Source: Lachnospiraceae bacterium M18-1
GTDB lineage: Bacteria; Bacillota; Clostridia; Lachnospirales; Lachnospiraceae
Assembly: GCA_000403295.2 (NCBI GenBank)
Contig: KE159605.1
Coordinates: 614,168 to 678,167 of the forward strand
DNA: 64,000 bases
Direction of reading: 5' to 3'
Part shown: positions 34,526-40,966 of the stretch, one piece after another
How positions within the stretch are numbered: the stretch's first letter is position 1
How the letters are laid out: every line of letters begins with the position of its first letter
Made by a program: the position numbers and the translations under genes
Notes under the pieces: model-generated
Told to the model about the DNA's origin: nothing
Database searches by the model: none
Seen by the model: only the letters and a program-made list of their open reading frames with translations

Positions 34526-34595
34526 TTACGCAAGTATATAGTATATATTATATTACGCAAGTATATATTCTATATCTATCTTACGCAAGTATATA
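34526..34595 (-). promoter_or_regulatory. Triple TTACGCAAGTATATA array upstream of rep (locus 2)
   Basis: Exact boxes at 34526-34540, 34553-34567 and 34581-34595, spaced 27 and 28 bp. On the minus strand each box carries TTGCGT and TATACT; TTGCGT of the third box and TATACT of the second are 17 nt apart, so the array itself forms overlapping promoters toward rep. It may also serve as origin iterons. Confidence 0.8.
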
Positions 34596-34721
34596 TATAC
34601 TATTCGTAGGAATGTTAATACCCCATACAAGCCCGTTTTCCGGGATAAAATCCCGGCATTTCAGCGGTTTTTCACGCTGATTTTGCTTGCTTTTACACCG
34701 CCAACATGGTATAATAAACAT

Positions 34722-34797
34722 GAATTTGATTTATTAAAAAATGTTAGCGAAAAGCCTTTGTTGAATGTGTTTTCGGCACTTCTTCAAAGGCTTTTTG
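34722..34797 (+). ncRNA. Plus-strand small RNA next to rep control region
   Basis: TTGCTT (34687-34692), 17 nt, TATAAT (34710-34715) with an extended TG; an 11-bp stem at 34750-34760/34785-34795 with a 24-nt loop and TTTTT. About 76 nt, no real ORF. The hairpin can also end minus transcripts from the YopX-like gene. Confidence 0.65.
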
Positions 34798-34817
34798 TTA
34801 TGTCCTTTTCTTGCGGG

Positions 34818-35264
34818 TCACAATGGCTTGTAAAGCTCCTTTCTGCTTTCCCCGCACCATACCTTCTTTCCTTCTTTTGTCCTGATTGTCACTATTCCGT
34901 CACAAAACCTATACCCGGCTTCAATCGTCCCTTCATGCCACTTTCCTTCATGGAAAATCGCTGCGGGCTGACCGACAACATACGGGAATTTCGGTTTTTC
35001 TAATACTTCCATTTTTTCAACATCAGATACGCCGTTTTCATCAACGCACGGGAACAAATCATATCCCTGCCAGCAGAAGACAACGCCCGTTATAGAAAGT
35101 TCTGCTTCTTCCGGCTAGAACCCCGGCAGCGTCTTCAATGTTACCCGCTTTACTGTCTTGAATCGCACATCAAATTCCCGTACTTCTCCGTCAGGCAACA
35201 CAAGCCGGGTCTTGTCGCCTATTTCAATCTGCGTTCCGTTTTTGTCTTTCAATCCTGTATACAT
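34818..35264 (-). pseudogene. YopX-like protein gene interrupted by an in-frame TAG
   Basis: ATG 35264 (GGGAGGGAAGG upstream) begins MYTGLKDKNGTQIEIGDKTR, the YopX-family start. After 49 codons an in-frame TAG (35117-35115) interrupts; the same frame continues for 98 codons with ITGVVFCWQGYDLFPC and FHEGKWHEGTIEAGYRF to 34818. Read through, the protein would be 148 residues, a normal size. A TTG at 35057 might restart the second part. Most likely a nonsense mutation. Confidence 0.75.
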
Positions 35265-35291
35265 TACTTTCCTTCCCTCCTGCGGGCGTTT

Positions 35292-36329
35292 TCACGCCCG
35301 CCCCAGTATTTCAGTTACCAGTTTCCAGTCTTTCAGGAATAAAGCGGAACGGAAGGACACAACGTCGCTGACGGTAGAACGGGCGTATCTCAAGCACAAC
35401 GCCGCCACTCCACCTTCGGAAGTGCTGTAGAAGCCCGAACCCCGGAAAGGCACGGCTTCTTCACGTTCGCTGTCAATCCATAACCCCGCTTTTTCCTGCT
35501 TCCAGTCCTGTGGCAATATCCCTAATCTATGTATGATGTCCGGGACTTCTTTCAGTCTCCCAGCAAGCTTCAAGTCCTTCATGTGGCAACCCGTCCAGCC
35601 CCCGGCAAGTTCTCCATCTGTCAGCACGACTTTTTCGCACTGTGTGCCAAGATACAGCGGCTTTCCGAACGGAAGCCCTTCTTCTCCCGGTTCCTCTGTC
35701 CGTGCAACTACCCACGCCTGATCCTGTCGCATATAGTCTTCTGCCGCTGCGTTATTGTCCGGGATATACTCAATTACGCCTTTATGCAGGCGTAAGCCCG
35801 CTACACGCTCCCAGAAATTCCCGCAAAGTCCGAAAACCCCTTCTACCGTCCCATCGTGGCTCCATGCAAGCGGTTCTGTCCCAGTCAAAACCGTGTAGCC
35901 GTCGTAACAACAGCCCTTTTTCTCCGGGTTATCGGCGTTCTTCCCGTAGTCCGTGTTACCGCTGATTTTATGCCCTGCTGCCGCTGCGTCTTTCATCAGG
36001 TAAACCCATTCTGCATTTGTCATTAAGTGCCAGCCGGGTCCCTTCCTCCTGCAAGCTGCCGCCGATTCATCATGACCCATGCTTTCAACGGGCTTCTGAT
36101 ACGGCAGGGAAACGGGTATTCCGTTAATGACGGTATTTGTATACTGTGAAATGAGAATAGCCGCCATAATCTCCCCGTTTACCTTAAACATTTCCGGCAC
36201 GTCTTCTTCCTTGTAGGTTCCCGGCTCCATGTAAAACATTGTCATGAAGTTGGGAAGCCCGGCTTCATCATTCACGACAACCGCCGCTTTGAATATGCCT
36301 TTCTCCTGTTCTGTTGTCATTTTTGACAT
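35292..36329 (-). CDS. FGE-sulfatase/C-type-lectin-fold protein
   Basis: 345 residues from ATG 36329 behind AAGGAGG. Residues about 75-190 match formylglycine-generating-enzyme-like proteins (RRKGPGWHLMTNAEWVYLM, GLCGNFWERVAGLRL). The C-terminus FRGSGFYSTSEGG ... FRSALF resembles the variable region of diversity-generating-retroelement targets. No reverse transcriptase is visible. Its location among early genes, not tail genes, is odd. The leader shares 23 bases with the parA leader. Confidence 0.75.
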   Translation of the reverse strand: MSKMTTEQEKGIFKAAVVVNDEAGLPNFMTMFYMEPGTYKEEDVPEMFKVNGEIMAAILISQYTNTVINGIPVSLPYQKPVESMGHDESAAACRRKGPGWHLMTNAEWVYLMKDAAAAGHKISGNTDYGKNADNPEKKGCCYDGYTVLTGTEPLAWSHDGTVEGVFGLCGNFWERVAGLRLHKGVIEYIPDNNAAAEDYMRQDQAWVVARTEEPGEEGLPFGKPLYLGTQCEKVVLTDGELAGGWTGCHMKDLKLAGRLKEVPDIIHRLGILPQDWKQEKAGLWIDSEREEAVPFRGSGFYSTSEGGVAALCLRYARSTVSDVVSFRSALFLKDWKLVTEILGRA

Positions 36330-36393
36330 TCTTCTTTTCCTCCTTGTATCTGGTATGATTTTTATATAACAAGCCGTCCCCGGCGTGTTTTCG

Positions 36394-36705
36394 CTATGAA
36401 TTGTCTCCCCGAAAAGCCGCCGCAAAACCTCTTTTGAACTTCTGCCAGTCTTCTTCCGTCCCTAACCTGTACCAGCGCATTTTTCCCGCTTTCCAGTCAC
36501 GTTTCAACGCAAATCCCAGTCCGGCTTCCTCTCTTACCCACCATATCCTTACATCAGCAAGCCCGGCTTTCAGGTCCTTTTCATCATAAAAAACCGCCCG
36601 GCTTTCTTCTGTGTGCGTATATATGAAGAAGTCCTGTAATTCGGTATAGATTTTTTCCGGCTGTATTTCTGCCGCATTTTTCGGCATTTCGTTAAACTTT
36701 GCCAT
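36394..36705 (-). CDS. Hypothetical protein
   Basis: 103 residues beginning MAKFNEMPKNAAEIQPEKIY. Trp- and Arg-rich (VRIWWVREEAGLGFALKRDW). No family recognised. It lies upstream of the FGE-like gene with a start overlap toward the next gene of 8 bp distance. Confidence 0.6.
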   Translation of the reverse strand: MAKFNEMPKNAAEIQPEKIYTELQDFFIYTHTEESRAVFYDEKDLKAGLADVRIWWVREEAGLGFALKRDWKAGKMRWYRLGTEEDWQKFKRGFAAAFRGDNS

Positions 36706-36713
36706 GTTACCTC

Positions 36714-36878
36714 CTAACCCGCCGCCTTCTGCGGCTCTTCCTTCTCTTCTTCATACACCTTCACTGTGACAGACAGATTTTCTTTCCGGGAAATAATCAA
36801 TGCCAGCGTTTCAAAGAACCGTTTCGCATTGAAAGTCCCTTCTACCTGAACGCCTGCTGCCGCAATCCCTTCTTTCAT
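36714..36878 (-). CDS. Small hypothetical protein
   Basis: 54 residues from ATG 36878 behind AGGAGG. MKEGIAAAGVQVEGTFNAKR then an acidic tail VYEEEKEEPQKAAG. Unknown. A 9-bp perfect hairpin (CACGCCCGC/GCGGGCGTG, 36909-36933) lies in its leader. Confidence 0.55.
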   Translation of the reverse strand: MKEGIAAAGVQVEGTFNAKRFFETLALIISRKENLSVTVKVYEEEKEEPQKAAG

Positions 36879-36933
36879 CAGCGCCACCTCCTGCGTCTTT
36901 TCCCTTCTCACGCCCGCAGCCGGGGCGGGCGTG

Positions 36934-37110
36934 TTATGCTGTTCTGATTGCCCCGGCATACAATTTTTTTACCAGTTTTGCACCTCTAATGAAGCCAAGA
37001 AATTCCCGCAGTTCCCCACCGTCCAGTGTCTTCATGAAGTCCATAACCTCCGCAGCTTCCTTGCTGTCCTCCTGTGCAATCATGGTTTCTGTCCTCTTTT
37101 CCTCTGCCAT
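36934..37110 (-). CDS. Small hypothetical protein
   Basis: 58 residues from ATG 37110 behind GAAGGAGGG. Helical, with EVMDFMKTLDGGELREFLGF. The frame is open to 37257 but that part overlaps the divergent promoter. No family recognised. Confidence 0.6.
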   Translation of the reverse strand: MAEEKRTETMIAQEDSKEAAEVMDFMKTLDGGELREFLGFIRGAKLVKKLYAGAIRTA

Positions 37111-37146
37111 CCGTCTTCCCTCCTTCCTTTTTCTCCCGCCCCCTGA

Positions 37147-37175
37147 TACAATAGAATTACCGCTGCCGGGCGGCA
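37147..37175 (+). promoter_or_regulatory. Plus-strand promoter with +1 hairpin (copy 1)
   Basis: Extended -10 TGATACAAT (TACAAT 37147-37152) and a hairpin TACCGC-TGCCGG-GCGGCA at 37158-37175 beginning at the predicted start site. A GAAAGGGGG site and ATG 37201 follow. No good -35. Confidence 0.6.
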
Positions 37176-37200
37176 ACTCTACTGAAAGGGGGTGTATATT

Positions 37201-37365
37201 ATGCCGCTTCACAAAGACTTCATCAAAAAAGCCGTGAAAGAATCTATCAAAAAGCACGGATCTTCCGTTCAGCCGGAAGAACTAGAAAAGATTTTAACTG
37301 CTGCCATTTATGATATTTTCAATTCCCGTGATTTTGAAAACTACATCAAAGAAATTATGAAGTGA
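37201..37365 (+). CDS. Small helical protein on the opposite strand
   Basis: 54 residues from ATG 37201 behind GAAAGGGGG. Begins MPLHKDFIKKAVKESIKKHG and ends NYIKEIMK; helical. It is transcribed against the early operon from its own promoter. No family recognised. Confidence 0.65.
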   Translation: MPLHKDFIKKAVKESIKKHGSSVQPEELEKILTAAIYDIFNSRDFENYIKEIMK

Positions 37366-37380
37366 TTTCCCGCCAGCCTG

Positions 37381-37578
37381 TTAGATATACAGGCTGGTAT
37401 CTTCAAGCAACATTCCTTCAACCTCTGCGGCAAAATTTCTGAACAATTCCCGCAGTTCCGCAACCCTGCTTTCCTGCAATCCCTCAAATTTCAGAATGAT
37501 TTCTGCGTATGCGTTCGGTTCATCTGATATTATTCTTTTTTGAAACGTCACGCCGCTGGTTATCTGCACTTCTGCCAC
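37381..37578 (-). CDS. Small hypothetical protein
   Basis: 65 residues from GTG 37578 behind GGAAGGAGGG. A strand-rich start (VAEVQITSGVTFQKRI) and an acidic helix LQESRVAELRELFRNFAAEV. No family recognised. Its leader overlaps the divergent plus-strand promoter. Confidence 0.6.
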   Translation of the reverse strand: MAEVQITSGVTFQKRIISDEPNAYAEIILKFEGLQESRVAELRELFRNFAAEVEGMLLEDTSLYI

Positions 37579-37614
37579 CTGTCTTCCCTCCTTCCTTTTC
37601 CTCCCGTCCCCTGA

Positions 37615-37643
37615 TACAATGGAAGTGCCGCTGCCGGGCGGCA
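37615..37643 (+). promoter_or_regulatory. Plus-strand promoter with +1 hairpin (copy 2)
   Basis: TGATACAAT (TACAAT 37615-37620) and hairpin TGCCGC-TGCCGG-GCGGCA at 37626-37643, then GAAAGGGGG before ATG 37669. Almost the same as copy 1. Confidence 0.6.
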
Positions 37644-37668
37644 ACTCCATTGAAAGGGGGCATATGCT

Positions 37669-37866
37669 ATGCCAGACAAAGTTCCTATACCGGGTGTAAA
37701 GAATATCTTCCGTGACAGAAAACGCAATTTTACACTTGAAATTTATGCCTATCGCAAATTATCCCGAGAAGAAATATTGCAGGCGGTTTCATTGTGTATG
37801 CGTCAAAACGGCTGGTCTTCCATTCCCCGGAATAAGAAGTGCAAGTGTTATACAACTATTGAATAG
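37669..37866 (+). CDS. Small hypothetical protein on the opposite strand
   Basis: 65 residues from ATG 37669. MPDKVPIPGVKNIFRDRKRN, then a helical segment SREEILQAVSLCMRQNGW and a basic, Cys-containing end. It is convergent with, and overlaps by 11 bp, the minus gene 37856-38308. No family recognised. Confidence 0.65.
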   Translation: MPDKVPIPGVKNIFRDRKRNFTLEIYAYRKLSREEILQAVSLCMRQNGWSSIPRNKKCKCYTTIE

Positions 37867-38308
37867 TTTCCCGCAGGCGGTTTATAAACCACTTCACTTC
37901 CTCTGCCCCGTGTAATGTGATACAGTTCTTTTCATTCATGGGGCAGATTTCCACTTGCCCGGTTTCCTTGTCCTTACTGATTGCGAAAAGAAGTTTTTTC
38001 TTCAATTCCTCTTCCTGTTCAGGTGTCAGCGTGTTTTCCTCCAGCTCTGCTTCTGTCAGGTCAATTTCCGTTATTGTTCCTTCTTCCATTTTCCCGACTG
38101 CTGCCGCAACCGCATTTAATGTCCGTATCTCTTCGCAAAGTTGCTCTGATACTGTCGGTTCAGCCTTTCCGACGTACATCACCCCACGTTTTGAATTGTC
38201 CGCTTCCTTCGGCGTTGTTTTAATCTCTGCCGCCGCTTTCATCTTCAATTCAACGTATTCAGCGTACTTTGTCGCTGTCCTGATAAACGCTTTTTTGAAA
38301 TTGTCCAT
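37856..38308 (-). CDS. Hypothetical protein
   Basis: 150 residues beginning MDNFKKAFIRTATKYAEYVE. Helical, strongly acidic in the middle (LTEAELEENTLTPEQEEELK), ending in GAEEVKWFINRLRE. No family recognised. Preceded by tRNA-like copy B with a 150-nt leader. Confidence 0.65.
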   Translation of the reverse strand: MDNFKKAFIRTATKYAEYVELKMKAAAEIKTTPKEADNSKRGVMYVGKAEPTVSEQLCEEIRTLNAVAAAVGKMEEGTITEIDLTEAELEENTLTPEQEEELKKKLLFAISKDKETGQVEICPMNEKNCITLHGAEEVKWFINRLRETIQ

Positions 38309-38460
38309 TTCTGCACGTTCCTTTCCGCACCGCCGCTGCCGCTTTTCACCTTAAAAAGCCTCCTGCCCGGAAAACTTGTTGTCCGACTATACACTTTATA
38401 ACTGGTGTAACCGCTGCCCGTTGACAGTGCTTTATTTTTGGGGTCTGGCTTGCCCCGATC

Positions 38461-38525
38461 GAACCGGGCGGGAATCGAACCCGCCCCGCAGGTTTTCACC
38501 TGCTACCCCGTGCGGCTCCCGGTTC
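38461..38525 (-). repeat. tRNA-like element, copy B
   Basis: 65 nt with a perfect 7-bp acceptor-like stem GAACCGG/CCGGTTC, a GCAGGT-GAAA-ACCTGC hairpin and a T-arm GCGGG-TTCGATT-CCCGC with the standard TTCGA loop. This is the best copy. A divergent plus-strand promoter lies just beyond its 5' end. Confidence 0.8.
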
Positions 38526-38552
38526 TCTCTTTTGGTTTTTCCCCTTCTCTGG

Positions 38553-38582
38553 TATAATTGCTTTGTAGCCGTGCCGGGCTGC
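38553..38582 (+). promoter_or_regulatory. Plus-strand promoter with +1 hairpin (copy 3)
   Basis: Extended -10 TGGTATAAT (TATAAT 38553-38558) and hairpin GTAGCC-GTGCCG-GGCTGC at 38565-38582, starting at the predicted +1. It leads into the 38610 gene. Confidence 0.65.
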
Positions 38583-38609
38583 AATATATCAGGAAAGAGG
38601 GTGTGAATT

Positions 38610-38798
38610 GTGGGCATTGAAACTGTCGTATATGTTCCCAATCCAGAGGGCGAAAACTATAAACCGAAAATCGTTGAGCCAGGAACGTACTACTGCATTA
38701 ACTATCCACGTTGCAAGGGAAAACAGAAAATTTTTTACCATTCTGCTGAAATAAAGCCCTGCCCTAAGTGTGGAAGCCTTGCTATGTTCCAGCAGTAG
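38610..38798 (+). CDS. Small zinc-ribbon protein
   Basis: 62 residues from GTG 38610 with AAAGAGGG upstream. Cys pairs are seen in YYCINYPRCKGKQ and IKPCPKCGSLAMFQQ, a four-Cys zinc ribbon. It is on the strand opposite to the early operon and ends in an intrinsic terminator. DNA or RNA binding is possible. Confidence 0.68.
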   Translation: MGIETVVYVPNPEGENYKPKIVEPGTYYCINYPRCKGKQKIFYHSAEIKPCPKCGSLAMFQQ

Positions 38799-38804
38799 CC
38801 GTCG

Positions 38805-38836
38805 CCTGTCACCTTTATTTTTTTAATGGTGACAGG
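38805..38836 (+). terminator. Intrinsic terminator after the zinc-ribbon gene
   Basis: A 9-bp stem CCTGTCACC/GGTGACAGG with a 14-nt T-rich loop, then TATTTTT. The loop holds the stop codon of the converging gene 38815-39105, so it may act in both directions. Confidence 0.75.
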
Positions 38837-39105
38837 TATTTTTCATATTCTTCTGCGGTTATCTCTCCCATTTTAAGCATTTCATCTAAGTACATTTTCT
38901 TTTCAGGAGTGTCTGCTAGTTCATATATTTCTTCTTCTAATAGCTGCCCCATCCACATTTTTTCAATCCGTATAAATTGTTTGTGACCTATTTTCGGTGT
39001 GAAAAATGTCGTGTGATACGTTTTAGGAAACAATGCCCGAAACAGGCCTACTATTGATTGTGCATAATATTTTATTGCGCCTTTTACAAATTCCTTTGTA
39101 GTCAC
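38815..39105 (-). CDS. Hypothetical protein
   Basis: 96 residues beginning MTTKEFVKGAIKYYAQSIVG. The C-terminal half has KKMYLDEMLKMGEITAEEYE, resembling short helical SHOCT-like tails (weak). No family assigned. Confidence 0.6.
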   Translation of the reverse strand: MTTKEFVKGAIKYYAQSIVGLFRALFPKTYHTTFFTPKIGHKQFIRIEKMWMGQLLEEEIYELADTPEKKMYLDEMLKMGEITAEEYEKYLSPLKK

Positions 39106-39197
39106 CTTTTCGCCTCCTTTATAAAACGATTTGTCTTTTCAGCAAATGTCATACGATGAAATGCTTTCTGAACTCCCGCCATTGTAAAAGCGTATTA

Positions 39198-39389
39198 CTA
39201 ATCAATACCAGCTATCATCTTTCCGAGGCTAAGATAAAAATTACGTGTACATCTTGCATATTCATGTAGAATATCTTCTAAATCAGATTTACATAAATCT
39301 TCGATCTTAGTCTCAATTTTCACTTCTACTTTAGAACCCTTTTCTACCTGAAATTCATATGACTTTTCATGTGATATTGCTTCAACCAC
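39198..39389 (-). CDS. Small hypothetical protein
   Basis: 63 residues from GTG 39389 with GGAGG 8 nt upstream, 32 bp after tRNA-like copy C. Amphipathic and charged (EKGSKVEVKIETKIEDL), ending YLSLGKMIAGID. No family recognised. Confidence 0.58.
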   Translation of the reverse strand: MVEAISHEKSYEFQVEKGSKVEVKIETKIEDLCKSDLEDILHEYARCTRNFYLSLGKMIAGID

Positions 39390-39420
39390 CTGTCCCACCT
39401 CCCTTCCTGCAGTGTTGATT

Positions 39421-39485
39421 GAACCGGGCGGGAATCTGACCCGCCCCGCAGGTCTTCACCTGCTGCCCCGTTCGGCTCCAGGTTC
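39421..39485 (-). repeat. tRNA-like element, copy C
   Basis: 65 nt with a GAACC-GGTTC-based acceptor-like stem (one T-C mismatch), a GCAGGT-GAAG-ACCTGC hairpin and T-arm GCGGG-TCAGATT-CCCGC. It lies between the divergent plus promoter (39513) and the 39198-39389 gene. Confidence 0.75.
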
Positions 39486-39512
39486 TGTCTTTTGGTTTCC
39501 CTCTTTCTCTGG

Positions 39513-39542
39513 TATAATGACTTTGCAGCCCTGCCCGGCTGC
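39513..39542 (+). promoter_or_regulatory. Plus-strand promoter with +1 hairpin (copy 4)
   Basis: TGGTATAAT (TATAAT 39513-39518) and hairpin GCAGCC-CTGCCC-GGCTGC at 39525-39542. The flank shares TTTTGGTTT and TTCTCTGGTATAAT with copy 3, including the neighbouring tRNA-like element. Confidence 0.65.
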
Positions 39543-39554
39543 GCTGACTGGGAT

Positions 39555-39614
39555 ATGTTCGACATTTCAAATGTAGATGTACCAAACGATCTTTCAGAGT
39601 GGGAACACTGTTGA
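39555..39614 (+). CDS. Possible 19-residue peptide
   Basis: A short frame from ATG 39555 (MFDISNVDVPNDLSEWEHC) directly after the copy-4 leader hairpin. The ribosome binding site is weak (TGGGAT). It is placed where copies 1-3 have their gene, so it could be a real peptide or the remnant of a lost gene. Confidence 0.3.
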   Translation: MFDISNVDVPNDLSEWEHC

Positions 39615-39633
39615 TCTCTCTCTGATGTTTGGT

Positions 39634-39828
39634 TCAGCCGTTATTTTCCATACGGCTGAATCTTTCCAGTGTAGCTGTGATATGTCCTAACATCTGAATA
39701 CTGTTATAAATATCCGACATGTCCGTTCCTGTTAGTTCTTCTGCGCTGTCAATCCGCTTTTCTACCAAATCAGCGTATTTCATTGCTATATTTTTTACTT
39801 TCTCTTTTAACCTTTCCACTCTTTCCAC
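39634..39828 (-). CDS. Small helical hypothetical protein
   Basis: 64 residues from GTG 39828 behind AGAAGGAGG. VERLKEKVKNIAMKYADLVE, then MSDIYNSIQMLGHI; helical. Similar in style to the 37856 and 40225 products (short helical proteins with a KYA-type segment). No family recognised. Confidence 0.58.
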   Translation of the reverse strand: MERVERLKEKVKNIAMKYADLVEKRIDSAEELTGTDMSDIYNSIQMLGHITATLERFSRMENNG

Positions 39829-39923
39829 CTCCTTCTGTCATTTCAGATAATTGCCCTTTCTGTTGATTCTGCTTATAAAGCCCTGCGTGGTGAATAGTGC
39901 TTTTGAAGAAGCATTAAATACTC

Positions 39924-40100
39924 TTAAAACGGTTTAAGTTTCACCTTTGTTTCTTCTATTGATTTTGTCAATTTCTTTTTTGCGCTTTGTAGCTGCATTG
40001 AAAGATTTAGCAGTAAAATCTCCATTTGTTTAAATGAAAGTCCTTGTTTCTGGCATTCTTCTATAATGTCATTTGCAAGGGCTTTTGTTTTTTCGTCCAT
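39924..40100 (-). CDS. Small helical hypothetical protein
   Basis: 58 residues from ATG 40100 behind GGGAGG. MDEKTKALANDIIEECQKQG then a Lys-rich helix; coiled. No family recognised. Confidence 0.58.
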   Translation of the reverse strand: MDEKTKALANDIIEECQKQGLSFKQMEILLLNLSMQLQSAKKKLTKSIEETKVKLKPF

Positions 40101-40224
40101 TATTGTTCTTCTCACCTCCCTTCCTGCTAACGGTAACACTTTGAAGCCATGTCCTAAATGCGGCGGGAAAGACTTCAAAACCGTTTAGTTTCTTTTCCCG
40201 CTTGACGCTTCATTCCAGCCCCGG

Positions 40225-40422
40225 TTACTTCCGGGTGCTGGTTTCTTTGTTCAGAATATTTTCCATTTCACTAGCTGCCCGTTTCTGGACTTCCTTTATT
40301 TTCAGCAGTTCTTCATCTGAAATATCCATGCCGTCAATTCGTGTGCATATGTCCGCTTCTCCTTGTCTGCCTGTTTCAATCTTGCTTCCCATTACGGTAT
40401 ATTCATTTTGAACGCCTGCCAC
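40225..40422 (-). CDS. Small helical hypothetical protein
   Basis: 65 residues from GTG 40422 with GGAGG 8 nt upstream, 30 bp after tRNA-like copy D. VAGVQNEYTVMGSKIETGRQ, then a Lys/Glu-rich helix (SDEELLKIKEVQKRAASEME). The longer open frame upstream would be translated through the tRNA-like element and is not likely. Confidence 0.58.
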   Translation of the reverse strand: MAGVQNEYTVMGSKIETGRQGEADICTRIDGMDISDEELLKIKEVQKRAASEMENILNKETSTRK

Positions 40423-40452
40423 CTTTCCCACCTCCTTCCTGATATAGTTATT

Positions 40453-40518
40453 GAACCGGGCGGGAATCGGACCCGCCCTGCAGGTCTTTTGCCTGCTGCC
40501 CCGTGCGGCTCCCGGCCC
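40453..40518 (-). repeat. tRNA-like element, copy D
   Basis: 66 nt, beginning just after the stop of the 40520 gene. The stem GGGCCGG/CCGGTTC keeps pairing by two G-U wobbles where copy B has A-U, which supports an RNA structure. The middle hairpin has a 5-bp stem and a 7-nt loop CAAAAGA (no U33). T-arm GCGGG-TCCGATT-CCCGC. Confidence 0.78.
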
Positions 40519-40519
40519 T

Positions 40520-40942
40520 TTATGCGATTTTGATTTTCTCCGTTGTGTGATACTTACTGTTATATATTTCAAGCTCTGCGGGATAACTACAGCCCCTTCC
40601 CTTCCCTAGATGTTCCAGCGTATATCTGGTATTCAGAAGAAAGCCGCCTTTATATGGGCCGAACCGTTCTTTGTATTCCTCTGCAAGCTCTTTCAATTTT
40701 TCTTCCGCTTCAATATCCATGAAGTGGTCGCAGGTCTTTTTAAGGTGTCCAGCAATCTTCCTCATTTCCTGAATGATCTCTTCCCGACTCTTCAATGCAA
40801 ATGCAAATCTTTCTTTGCAGATAACCTTCACAAAATCTTCCTTGCTTAACTCTGTAGCCATGTACATAGGTTCAATGATATTGTCATAATCTGATACGCT
40901 TACTTCATATCCCGCAAGGGCTTCAAATTCATGTTTCATCAT
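40520..40942 (-). CDS. First gene of the leftward early operon, hypothetical
   Basis: 140 residues from ATG 40942 with GGAGG 9 nt upstream. Sequence: HEFEALAGYEVSVSDYDNII, a helical, charged middle, and ending EIYNSKYHTTEKIKIA. Related proteins are frequent as first early genes in Firmicute prophages (from memory; moderate). Transcribed from the operator-controlled promoter at 41042-41014. Confidence 0.7.
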   Translation of the reverse strand: MMKHEFEALAGYEVSVSDYDNIIEPMYMATELSKEDFVKVICKERFAFALKSREEIIQEMRKIAGHLKKTCDHFMDIEAEEKLKELAEEYKERFGPYKGGFLLNTRYTLEHLGKGRGCSYPAELEIYNSKYHTTEKIKIA

Positions 40943-40966
40943 AGGGCGTTACCTCCGATTTATATA

